A DNA stretch of 64,000 bases from Prorocentrum cordatum. Taxonomy: Eukaryota > Sar > Dinophyceae > Prorocentrales > Prorocentraceae. This document shows positions 1 to 8,981 of the stretch, piece after piece; position 1 is the stretch's first letter, and every line of letters begins with the position of its first letter. A program made the translations under genes and the position numbers. Below the pieces are notes generated by a model, which saw only the letters and a list, made by a program, of their open reading frames with translations, had not been told where the DNA came from and did no database searches. Location: assembly GCA_963575745.1 (NCBI GenBank), contig CAUYUJ010015272.1:242001-306000 (forward strand). The letters run 5' to 3'.

Positions 1-2130
1 GTATGCCGTTGTGCGTCGGGGCGTAGTGGACACAGATGTGCCTGGTGCCGCCGCTTCACGCCGTCGTCGCTGCCGGTAGCTGGGGTCTCGGCTCGGTGTC
101 GGCAAGTACCCGTCGATCTGGTCCTTGTACGGCATGGCTACCACGATGGCATACGTGGCCACGAAGAGACAAATGAGACAGCCGCAGCGTCGGGAGGCCG
201 CTGCGCTGTGCGGGGCCTCGTAGGAGCCGCTGGCGTCAGGGCTCGCGTCGTCGATGGGGTCGTTGTCGATGCCAGCCTGCCAGTGGTCGACGGCGCTGGA
301 ATTGGAGTCAATCGCGTTAGCACGGCAGACAAGGGTGCGGGGCGTGGTTCTGCCACCTGAGGTCTGAAGCCGTCCAGATCCAGCCAATGCTGCAGCGGGG
401 CTGAAGCCGCCACTGCGCGAGCTGGTTAGAGCTGGCGATGCAGTGGGATGGCTTGTCTCGTCGGCGGCAGTGGCGCCTTCAGCGTCGTTGAGCTGTACGC
501 TGGGGTCGGCCTGGGCCGAGTTGTTGGGCGGACTGCTGTGCGACAGGGGGCGCCCTATGTAGGGTTCGCTGTCACGGTCACGCTGGGCCGTGTGACCTGG
601 CGGTGCCGTGCCGTCGCGATCCTGGGTTTCCATGTCGTCCTGGCTATCGTCCGACGCGTGGAAAGAGTCTAGGGATATGTTGCTGATATCGCTGGCCGCG
701 ATGTGTTGGAGCAGAAGCGGTTCGGCGTCGGCCGCGGGCTGGTCACTCGTGGCGTGTTGGGCGAGGGGGCCAGCTGGCGGTGGTAGGTTTAGCGGTTCCA
801 TCGGTGCCGCGGCGAGCTCCGCCTCGACAAGCGGCTGCATGTCTGGCGGGTGGTGCAGGATCGCATCCGCGAGGTACGCCAGGGCGTCTTGGTCGGGTGG
901 AGGGAGGCCTCTTGGCAGCAAGGCGTGCGCCCGTGAGAGGTATGGCGGCAATGGTGCCGTGAAAGCCTCAGGGCCGACGAGCTGGGCACGAGCACCCTGG
1001 TATTCCAGAAGAAGGCCAAAGTAGCGAGTGGGGTACTCGCGGCTGCCCTGGATACGAGTGAGGTTGCGGTTGGTGCGCTGTCTGTCGGGGCCCGCTCTGT
1101 GCCAGATGTCCTCGCACATGTCGAACGCGGTGCGCTGACGCAGGGCGTCGTTTTTCTCCTCGGAATCCTCCTGGAAAAAGTGGTCGTACTGTGGCAGATG
1201 GAGCGTCGCCAGGATGTACGGGACGCAGCAGTCCTCCCGCCGCCCCGAGCCCGCGCCGCTCCCCCCCCCCGCCGTGCGCGCGAGCTCCCAGCGTCCGCCG
1301 GTAGGAGCCTCCCGTCGACCCCCTTCCAGCGCCCGGTCCTCTCCCGCGCCCACGAGCCATACTCCGAGCCACCCCCTCCTCCCTCGCCCGCTTCCGAGCA
1401 CATGCGCCCAGAACACGTCCTGGTGGTCCTCACCTGGTGCCCACGCCGCGGCACACGGTATGAGCCGTGCTCGGATCATCATCCGGTGCCAGAAAGCGGG
1501 GTCCTCCTCGGGTTCGCCCCTGGCGCACAGAGGGGTAGTGAGACCCGTGGGGCTAAAGCGGGGCACGACAGCGGGGCTGAAGCCGCCACTGCATGCCTGG
1601 GCTTTGTCAGCGGCCCCGTCGAGGATGTGCTGCACGACGGTCGAGGACAAGCTGAGGGCGGACTGCGATGCATGTGTCGTAGTTGACGAGGACGTGCTCG
1701 TAGGAGACATGCTGGTACTCGCCGTAGCCGTCGTAGTAGCCGTCGGAGTCCCAGGGGGGCAACGCGTGGGGCAGGGCCCCTGGTGCTGCTCAAGCCAGGC
1801 GCTCGCGATGGCGCCCAGCGGCCCGTTGCCGCACGGACCCGCGGCGGCGGTGCTGTTCACGATCGGGTCCAAAATGGCGCAGTGATCGTATTTGTAGATG
1901 CTGTCATCGCAAAGGTAGAAGAGCGTCCCACGTTCAGCGTGTCGCAGGAAAACCTCTCCTCCATGCTGGGGCGCACCGCCTGAAGACGGGTGTGCTCCAG
2001 CTAGCGAAGGGAGGGCCAGGCTGCAGGCAAGGCGCCACATGATGGCGAGGCCTGGCGGGCGGCGCGAGCGATGAGCCGAAAGCTGCATGTCAGCACACGT
2101 CCTCAAATACCCCTGAATGCTCATGTACAT
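1..2130 (-). CDS. ORF2 N-terminal part of giant LINE copy A (partial)
   Basis: I placed the start at the first ATG downstream of the ORF1 stop (codon 2130-2128). Another ATG at 2040-2038 begins a signal-peptide-like stretch (MWRLACSLALPSLAGAHP). The protein continues through Ser/Thr-rich and acidic low-complexity sequence to a hydrophobic segment (CLICLFVATYAIVVAMPY) near bases 130-190, then leaves the window. The peptide SGGFSPA occurs twice. No catalytic domain lies in this part. Compared with copy C it carries an extra 55 codons at 1229-1396 that keep the frame. The same frame runs upstream without a stop to the ORF1 terminator (2304-2302). The function of this N-terminal region is unknown; secretion or membrane association is only suggested by hydrophobicity. 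Confidence 0.6.
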   Translation of the reverse strand, partial: MYMSIQGYLRTCADMQLSAHRSRRPPGLAIMWRLACSLALPSLAGAHPSSGGAPQHGGEVFLRHAERGTLFYLCDDSIYKYDHCAILDPIVNSTAAAGPCGNGPLGAIASAWLEQHQGPCPTRCPPGTPTATTTATASTSMSPTSTSSSTTTHASQSALSLSSTVVQHILDGAADKAQACSGGFSPAVVPRFSPTGLTTPLCARGEPEEDPAFWHRMMIRARLIPCAAAWAPGEDHQDVFWAHVLGSGRGRRGWLGVWLVGAGEDRALEGGRREAPTGGRWELARTAGGGSGAGSGRREDCCVPYILATLHLPQYDHFFQEDSEEKNDALRQRTAFDMCEDIWHRAGPDRQRTNRNLTRIQGSREYPTRYFGLLLEYQGARAQLVGPEAFTAPLPPYLSRAHALLPRGLPPPDQDALAYLADAILHHPPDMQPLVEAELAAAPMEPLNLPPPAGPLAQHATSDQPAADAEPLLLQHIAASDISNISLDSFHASDDSQDDMETQDRDGTAPPGHTAQRDRDSEPYIGRPLSHSSPPNNSAQADPSVQLNDAEGATAADETSHPTASPALTSSRSGGFSPAAALAGSGRLQTSGGRTTPRTLVCRANAIDSNSSAVDHWQAGIDNDPIDDASPDASGSYEAPHSAAASRRCGCLICLFVATYAIVVAMPYKDQIDGYLPTPSRDPSYRQRRRREAAAPGTSVSTTPRRTTAY
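1229..1396. repeat. GC-rich in-frame insertion inside ORF2 of copy A
   Basis: Copy C reads straight from GGACGCAGTCCTCGAGCC to GCCCAGAACAC (39590-39620). Copy A has about 165 extra bases here, rich in C, with a poly-C run near 1260-1270. The net length is a multiple of three, so the ORF2 frame is kept. I found no clear target-site duplication or terminal repeats. It may be a small insertion or a local expansion. Confidence 0.6.
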
Positions 2131-2301
2131 TGCTACAATCACGCCCCCTGCAAGACTACGGGTGTCCCTACACCAGATAGCTTGCGCGTGCTGCTGCCAA
2201 CACAGACATGAGGTGACAAGAAAGAGATACGACGCGAAGAGGGGAGAGATGCCTCTGAAGGCGCTTCCTCGGAGGGCTGAGGCGGGCTCTCTGAGGCACC
2301 T

Positions 2302-4952
2302 TCAATAGGGTCCCTGGGTGGCCCGACCCTTGTCCTTGCCTTTGTCGGCCCCTGGGGGCCCCGTCCTTGGGGTGACCTGGCCTGGCTGGTCGATCCAACC
2401 GCAGGCAGCCACGGGTTCGGCGGCCGCTGCAGCTTCCTCCTTCTTAGTTTCCAGAGTGGCCACTTGTGGCAGGTGGATGGTGCCTCCCGTGGGGTGCCCG
2501 AGGAGAGTCTGGATGTCGCCGCGCAGTGCAGCGGCGTCGGCGGTTGCCGTCTGTTGCTGGGTGACGACGGTGGCAAGCCCCCGTTCCAGCCCTGAAACGT
2601 GCTCCGTGAGTGTGGCCTGGGATGAGAGAACGCCCGCAAGCTGCACCTGCATGTTATCCACCGTGTTGGCTAGCAGCTCGTGCTGCTGTTCCATGTGCTG
2701 GATGCGGGTCGTGACAGCATCTGGCGGTTTAGAGGCCGATGCGAAGCGCTCGCCGAAGGTGTTGAGTTCGTGGGAGGCCACGCTGTATTCATCACCTGAT
2801 GAGAGGATCTCGACGTCGTCGACGTCGCCTGGTACTTCGGCGGCTGTGGCAGCGTCGCCTTCGGTGTGGCCCCCACCTTCTGCCGCCGCCGTGCAAAGCC
2901 AGGAGTCATGGCCACCTGGTCCTGGGGCGGCCATCGGTTCAGCGGCTCCGTCCGTGCCGTGCGGGGGTGCAGAGGAGCTGCGGCCTGGGGCGCAGGGAGA
3001 CCTTGCGTGCGGCGTGGCGTCACGTTTCCCGCTGGAGGAGCGGTGGCGCTTGGCTGAAGGCTCCTCCTTGGGGATCAGGAGCGGTGCGACGCCCTTGCCT
3101 TTGGGCGTGGCAGTCATGAGGTCGTGGAGGTAGGGGCTCTGGGCCGCTTTGGCGAGGAGTGTGCCGGTGGCGGGGCTAAAGCCGCCACCACGGGCTGGCG
3201 GCGTCACAGGCTCTGTGGTGGTGGTAGGCGTGACGATGGTAACGTTGTCCCGCTTCGGCACCACCTCAGCCAGCGGGGCCTCGGTGATACTCCACGGGAT
3301 GGGGCACCCCGCGACCTGTACCGTATAGGTGAGTGGGGGCCGATGGGCGCGCACTAAGGCAAACTGGGCCGCAGTGGCTGGGTCCCAGGCGGTGTGGTAG
3401 ACCTCGCAGTCCCATTTAACGGACGGGCCCGTGAGAGTCTTGGCGAGCTGGGTCAGCGTGGCGTGGCGTGCCGCAATGCCAGTGATGCGGTAACGCGTCT
3501 TGGCGAGGGTAGCCTCGCAGCCGCGGATGCTGACAGCAGCAGCCTTGGCGGCGTCGGACCCCCGTGGGACACGGATCCCCAGTAGGCCAGACTTGCCGTG
3601 CCTGACGACTCCCAGGGCCTTGAACTCGACCGACTTCTGGAACGCGTCTGCCATCGTGATGGGCTGGTCCTCAGGGAACCACACGGTCTGATACTTGTCG
3701 GCGGTGGGCTCGTCTGCACCTACGTTGCTGAGGTCGTAGGTGGCACCGAGTTGCCCTGATCCCGCCAGGACCTTGTCGACCGCTTGAAGACTGACACCGA
3801 AGGTGGCAGCAAGGGACCTCTTTCCGACGCCCGATCCAAACCTGCCTAGGCTTTTGCAGGGTTCGAGGATGGTGACGGCTTTAAAGTTGCCGTGGAAGAG
3901 GGCCTTGAAGGTATCCTGAAGCTGACTATCGAGCTCCTGGCGGCGAGCGTCTTTCTTGGACTCCCTGTGCTTTTGGTTTTGGCGCGCCTTGTCCTGTGGG
4001 GCAGAGTCCCCTCGAAAAGGGCCCTTGGCGCGTGGACCACCGTTCACGGGGGCACCTCCCGAGAACTGGTCCTCGAAGGCCTGGTGCATGGATGGGGACT
4101 GCGGCAATGGCCTCGGTCTCGTGTATGGTCGCCCGAATCCAGCAGACGTGGTCGGCAGGCATGGTCGCCGGCGAGCTACTTTTTGCGGGCGCGCCGACTC
4201 CCCTTGGGCCCAGTGGTACCACGGCAGAGCACGTCGCTCCGTGGACCCTCTTCTGGGCGCGCGATCTTTTTTTTTTTGTCTTTTTTTTCTTGCACCTACC
4301 TAGTCACCTCCCCCCTTTCCTCTTTCGCTTTGGGGTGACGCTTCAGGACGGGGACGGCGAGCTCGGTGCCGACGTAGTTGTCGTTTTTTGGGCCCATGAC
4401 AGCAATCGCGAGCTGACCCGTGGTTCGCTTGCCCTGCTCGAGGTGGTGTTGCAGCAGCCGTTCACCGCTCTCGTAGTCGTGGAGGCTGATACTGGGCTTG
4501 TACGTCTTGCCGTCGTCAGGTGATGTGGGTTCGGCGAGGACAGGGACCTTCCAAAAGGCCGGGTCCAAGGCGATGAATTGGGTGTCCGCAGCCTGAAGAC
4601 GTGCGGAACCCGCTGGTGGGTGTGATGTGTCACCGCCAATGCGCTTAGGTTTGCTGCGCTGGTGATGATCAAGCGTGTAGCTGATCTGGTTGGCGGCGCA
4701 CATGCGGATCAGGGCGCTGCCAAGCTTCTTCGTGTTGGACTTGTGCATGTCGTACGTTGCCTGGAGCTCGTCTGCGTTCAGTTCGGCAAGCCCGTTGTAT
4801 GCGGCCGTGGGGCGGTCAGACCCCGCTTGCTTGAACGCTGCTATGCAGTCCTGCTTGCGTTGAAGAAGAGACCCTTCAGCAGCAGGGCGCGTGGGACGGG
4901 TACTCGGAGGCTGCTTAGAAGAGCGACGGCGCTCCGGCTTCTTGGGGGCCAT
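2302..4952 (-). pseudogene. ORF1 of giant LINE copy A (disrupted)
   Basis: The start is the ATG at 4952-4950, giving a basic N terminus (MAPKKPERRRSSKQ). The first about 210 codons are open to about 4296, and the last about 600 codons are open from 4107 to a TGA at 2304-2302. Between them, about 4160-4330 has been replaced by divergent sequence with long T/C runs that copy C lacks, so the protein is broken. The C-terminal third is predicted coiled coil (heptads around RIQHMEQQHELLANTVDNM), followed by a Lys/Gly-rich tail. ORF1 proteins of LINEs usually bind the element RNA, but I see no recognisable RRM or zinc finger here. The SP/R/K-rich middle contains the recurring GGFSP peptide. Confidence 0.75.
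4160..4330. other. Rearranged pyrimidine-rich stretch replacing part of ORF1 in copy A
   Basis: The corresponding stretch of copy C (about 42360-42470) codes for ordinary ORF1 protein. In copy A it is replaced by unrelated sequence ending in T-runs (4266-4290) and C-runs. Sequence either side is nearly identical between copies. A local conversion, an insertion-deletion or an assembly error could explain it. Confidence 0.55.
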
Positions 4953-5103
4953 TGCTGCGGGCGCTCTGGTGAGGAGAGGTGACGCGAATCAGTAGGGTCC
5001 TGCTGGGGCCTCCGGTCATCGCGAGGCCTGGGAGTCCGATCCGAGGCGGAGGCCAGCTTCGCGGTCGATCGCGGCTGCGGTTTGAGTGCTGGGCACTCCG
5101 AGC

Positions 5104-5205
5104 GAGTACTAGAGTGAGAGAAGAAGAGTCCGTGAGAGAGAGGTGAAGGAGATGGGACCGCATCGGACTTATGTTACGAGACAACGTAGTGCGGTACCCT
5201 CCGGT
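5104..5205. other. Junction between tandem LINE copies A and B
   Basis: Left of this stretch is the 5' end of copy A; right of it is the 3' end of copy B, both on the minus strand. The approximately 100 bp between match neither end of copy C. CTCCGGTCTCGCGAGGC lies at the B side (5199-5215), and nearly the same sequence occurs in the 5' leader of copy C (43147-43165) and, slightly altered, of copy A (about 5010-5030). It may be extra 5' leader of A, extra 3' tail of B, or filler. Confidence 0.6.
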
Positions 5206-5573
5206 CTCGCGAGGCGCACTGCGGGTTGCGACAACTCGCCAAAAAACACCCCAACTATGTGTCCTTGCGGCGGTGCCCGCCTATGATGTCCGAGAGGAGG
5301 GCAACGAAAACCCACACAACCCGGGACAACGGCGAACAGAACGCTGTCTCTGACGGCGGACAGACGGTGAAGATCTCACGTGTCAGACCGCGTGACGAAG
5401 AAGGCCCCAACAAGAAAGGCGACGTGCTGACACGTGGCTAGGCGGCTTGGCAGACCGCCAGTTGGGCGCTTGGCCGCAATGCGGCGCGCAGGGACGGGGC
5501 ACCCCCCGCCCCCACGCCCTGACACCGTGGACGCGGAGCCACGCGTACACACGGGCAGGCAGAAAGGAGGAAA

Positions 5574-6470
5574 TTAGCGCGGGGCACCAGGTGGAGCGCC
5601 GCGGAGCGATGACAGCATAGCTTGGATGGTGAGTGACGGCACGGCACCATCGGGCGAGGGCGTAAGCAGCTCGGCGAAGGCTCGCCCGGCGCTGTGGAGG
5701 CGCTGGAGCAGAGGGCCTTGACGGGCTTGAGCAGCGGCGAGGTCCGCGGCGAGAGCAGCACTCCTCTGCTGAAGAGCGGCCATAGCCTGGGACAGCTCGG
5801 TTTCGCGGTCGGTGAGGGGCGGCTGCTCAGTGCCAGCGGCCGCGGGCCTCGTGGCAGGGACGAGGTCATCGGTGCGCCTGGCCAGGTGGTTGACTAGCGC
5901 AGTACGGCGCTCCGTGTGCTGACGGCCGTCACCCTTGAGAGGCGACTGGAGGGCAACACGCGGCCCCAGGGCTGGAGCCGCTAGGGCCACGCCCCGTGAG
6001 GTCGGAAGAGCCGCATCCTCACGCCCAGCAACAATAGAAGCGTGGACGGGGTGGAACGGCCTGACTGGCTCGATGCCCTGCGGGGGGGCTGGAGCCGCCC
6101 CCGCGGGCTGGCGCTGGTGGGGGGACGGAGTGGGTGGCACGGTAGGACCAGTCATGATGTCGTGCGAGGGCTCAGAGGTCGGCCGCGTAGTCGGGTGGCG
6201 TCTCAATAGGGCGGCATCGTCGGCAGCGTGGGGTGTCGGCGGAGCGTCGTCTATGCTGCCACTCAGTCCGAGGGGATCAACCAGGTCATCGTCGGCGTCT
6301 TGACGGTGAGCGACATCATCATGTGGGTGCGATGTCGCTCTCGGTGGCGGAGTCGCGGTGGGCGTCGAGAGGTTGCCCGACGGGGCAGGGTTTGCGCTGG
6401 CTGGGCCGTCGTCCAAGAAGTCCAATCCCCCGCCAAAGCCGAACGGGTCGTCACCTGTTCATCGAGCCCC
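5574..6470 (-). pseudogene. ORF3 of giant LINE copy B (start region damaged)
   Basis: This matches the third ORF of copy C for about 280 codons: an acidic N terminus (LDFLDDGPAS), Pro/Ala/His-rich linkers and a C-terminal coiled coil (DRETELSQAMAALQQRSA) ending at the stop at 5574. Near 6435 one base present in copy C is missing, and 6430-6680 is otherwise scrambled relative to copy C, so the initiator Met is out of frame. The function is unknown; a coiled coil suggests self-association. It lies directly after the RNase H end of ORF2 on the same strand. Confidence 0.6.
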
Positions 6471-6608
6471 CCCCGCATCGCCCCGCTCTGGGCCCTCGGC
6501 CACACAGAGCTTCCACATCCGGGTCTGGCGGCGGGTGCGGCTCCCATGGCCCGGGTTTGCTTTTTTTGGCCCCCCGTGGGTGAGGGATGATTGGTTTCAG
6601 CGCGGTGG

Positions 6609-8400
6609 TCATGGTCCGACAGCAGGAGGGTTTGGTCCCTTTTTGGCTTGAGCCCCCCTTCGCAGCTGTAACCAGCCCGGCGGTGTGGGGAGCGGCAGAG
6701 TGCGTTGTCTGCGCTCGTAGATAGCGACAGCGACCCCATGGAGCACGGTCGCTTGGCGATGTCGTGTTTTGGCAGCTTCAACAATGTCTTCAGGAAGGTT
6801 GTGAGTGCGTGCCGCCATTGTGGCAAGGGCGTCATCCTGACGGTTGAACTCCTCCGCAATGGGCCCGATGAGCCCAAGGTCGATGCCCATGTCCCCCAGG
6901 TGGCTGGCGATTTTTTCGACGCGAAACATGTTGGGCTTGGCCATAACACATCGGTGGATCTTTTCCCAGAGCTCCGCGTGCGTGCCCTGCGGCGCTGGAT
7001 GTCCATCGATGATGCTTTGGAACCCATCGACCACCGCCTGGTTTGCCACGAAAACGTGCACGGGCCGTTCGGCACATGCCGTAAGGTGGACAATGGCGAG
7101 GGTCTCCGCAACCTGGGCGTTCTGCGTTAGGCCGTGAACGCGTGCACTGTAGTTCTTGCGGTGATCGATGCCGTAGTAGACGCCGTAACCCGCTCGTGCT
7201 AGCAATGGGATGGCTTGGTTGGTGCACGCACCGTCCGTGGCAGCATAGACCCATGTCCAACCAGTGTCGTAGTCAAGGTAGGTGGTGTAGGTGTCCTGGG
7301 CTGAAGCCGCAGGATCACCATCAGGGGAGGGCCGCGGAATGGGCTGTGGCAGCGGGTCCTTCGCGAGGTCGGCCTGCAGGTCGAGGAGGGCTGGGTCTTC
7401 GTCGAAGAGCCCGCAGTGTCTTGTGTGCGGCGGAAGACGGGCCCACTGGTCGTCACTGATGTGGGTGGTGAGAGGGAGTCTTTCTCGGGCCCAGCACTTG
7501 CAGTCGCGGACAGTGTGCTCCTGAGTTTCCTCCTCCTCGTCGCAGTAGCGGCAGATGGGGCTGGGGTCTGCCGATGTGTTTGATCGGGATCGTCGCTGTT
7601 GGGTGTGATCCCCGCCCGACAGGTAGTTCAGGAGGAGCGCCAGCTGCCAGGCAGTGCATTTGGCTGCTCCTTTAGTTCGGGCGAGCCACGTGCTGGCGAA
7701 AAGGTCGAGGCCCTGTCTGACAGAGGCTAGGTAGCCAAGGTCGTGTCGCCGTGGCTTGATCCTCCGCAGAAAAGCCCTGCGTTGTGAGGCCCGCAGCATG
7801 TGTAGGAAGGCGTTTTGGGGTAAATTCAGCCAGCTGATCTGGCAGCCCCAGTCGTCGTACATGATGCCAAATGTGGGCCAGGTCCATCGGAGCTGCTGGA
7901 GCGACTGGACGAGTAGTCCGACGGGTCCTCCACCAAACAGGGTCTGGACGTGGTGTTGGAGGTCTCTGGCGAGCCCGCAGAGTGTAACGTCGCGGTTAAC
8001 CTGTCGCCGCAGGCACAGGATTGCTTCACGCTGCGTGATGGCGTCGATCTCAAGGGCGTGTCCCGGCACGCACACGGCCATGAGAGTCCAGAACTCGACC
8101 CACTTGTTCCCCTTGGGGCGGATAGCCGCCTTGAGGGCGTGGTTGTAGGCAGTTTTGGCTGGGCCTGATGGTGCTTGAATGTCGGTGCCCGTGGTGCAGA
8201 CACTGGCAGCAAGGGAACGGGCGTGCCGCGCCTTGATAAGCATCGGCGATGGGAGCTTGCCGATGCGCGGCAGGCGAATAGTCGCCCTCCGTACACGGGC
8301 GTCTGCGGTGGCCGTGAGGTTAAGCGCGGCTGGAGCCGGCGCTGCCTCGGCGTTGATGTAACTCCCGACGAGCTTGAAGGAATCGACACACGTAGGGGGC
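6609..8400 (-). pseudogene. ORF2 C-terminal fragment of copy B: RT tail, CCHC-like finger, RNase H
   Basis: An open stretch of about 600 codons begins after a frameshift near 8395. It carries the end of the reverse transcriptase and thumb, then a zinc-knuckle-like motif (CRYCDEEEETQEHTVRDC) near 7490-7560. The RNase H domain follows, with TDGACTN and QVAETLA. The expected third acidic residue is changed: copy C has VDNQAVVDG, copy B has VANQAVVDG (about 7045-7055). ASHLGD and EEFNRQDD close the domain. The Asp-to-Ala change should abolish RNase H activity. The C-terminal tail after about 6680 differs from copy C and looks damaged. Confidence 0.8.
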
Positions 8401-8981
8401 GCTCCGCCAGAGTGAGCTGGGTGACGGCGGCGTGAAGTTCGTCGGTGAGCGCCCACCCTGCCACTTTACCAGGGTGAATGCGTTGACCTGAGAATCGATC
8501 AAACTTGGCGGTTTCGTCAAGAGATTTCTGCAGCTCCGACGCGGTGTGGGTAGTGGAGTTGCTGTCGTCAACAAAGGTAGTGCTGAGTGATCGAGGAACG
8601 TATCGATGCTGCCTCTTTGTCCACACGCACATTAGCAGCTTGATGTCGTCCAGGGACCACGAGCTTCCCTGGAGGTGACCGTTAGTCCTGGCCAAGTCCT
8701 TAGAGTACGCTCCGTTCATGCGGATGTAGCGTTTGTGGTGACTGTAGAAATTACGGCGGACAGTAACGATGTCTTGAGGGCACCCCGCGTGCAGCGCAAG
8801 GTTAAGGCAGATGTCCGTGATGAGGTAGTCGAAGCACTTCTGTCGGTCAAGGGCGGCTCCAGCTAAGGGGAGGAGTAAAGCCCTGGCGTGTTCGATGCGC
8901 AGGGCGAGAGAGGTGCTGACATCCCCAATGGTGGCTTTGGGAACAGCGCCGAAGCTCGTGGCATGGGTCCATCCTTGCCGC
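8395..8981 (-). pseudogene. Reverse transcriptase palm fragment of copy B (in a second frame)
   Basis: This holds the RT catalytic core: motif B (GSSWSLDDIKLLMCVW) and motif C (TTFVDDSN, coded near 8558-8580, the YxDD box with F-V-D-D), then SGQRIHPGKVAGWAL. It is separated from the upstream ORF by a one-base deletion near 8982 (copy C has GCCGCCAGG, copy B GCCGCAGG) and from the downstream ORF by a one-base change near 8395. The two indels leave the reverse transcriptase non-functional unless corrected. Confidence 0.8.

Larger units (their letters stand above)
1..5103 (-). mobile_element. Giant LINE copy A, 5' portion, cut by the window's left edge
   Basis: This is a non-LTR retrotransposon read on the minus strand. 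It holds the 5' untranslated region, ORF1 and the first about 710 codons of ORF2. It aligns almost base for base with copy C (about 38373-43200). The main differences are a 165-bp net in-frame insertion near 1229-1396 and a rearranged stretch near 4160-4330. Base 1 of the window falls inside ORF2, so the element continues to the left. Its 5' end faces the 3' end of copy B across about 100 bp, giving a head-to-tail arrangement. Confidence 0.9.
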
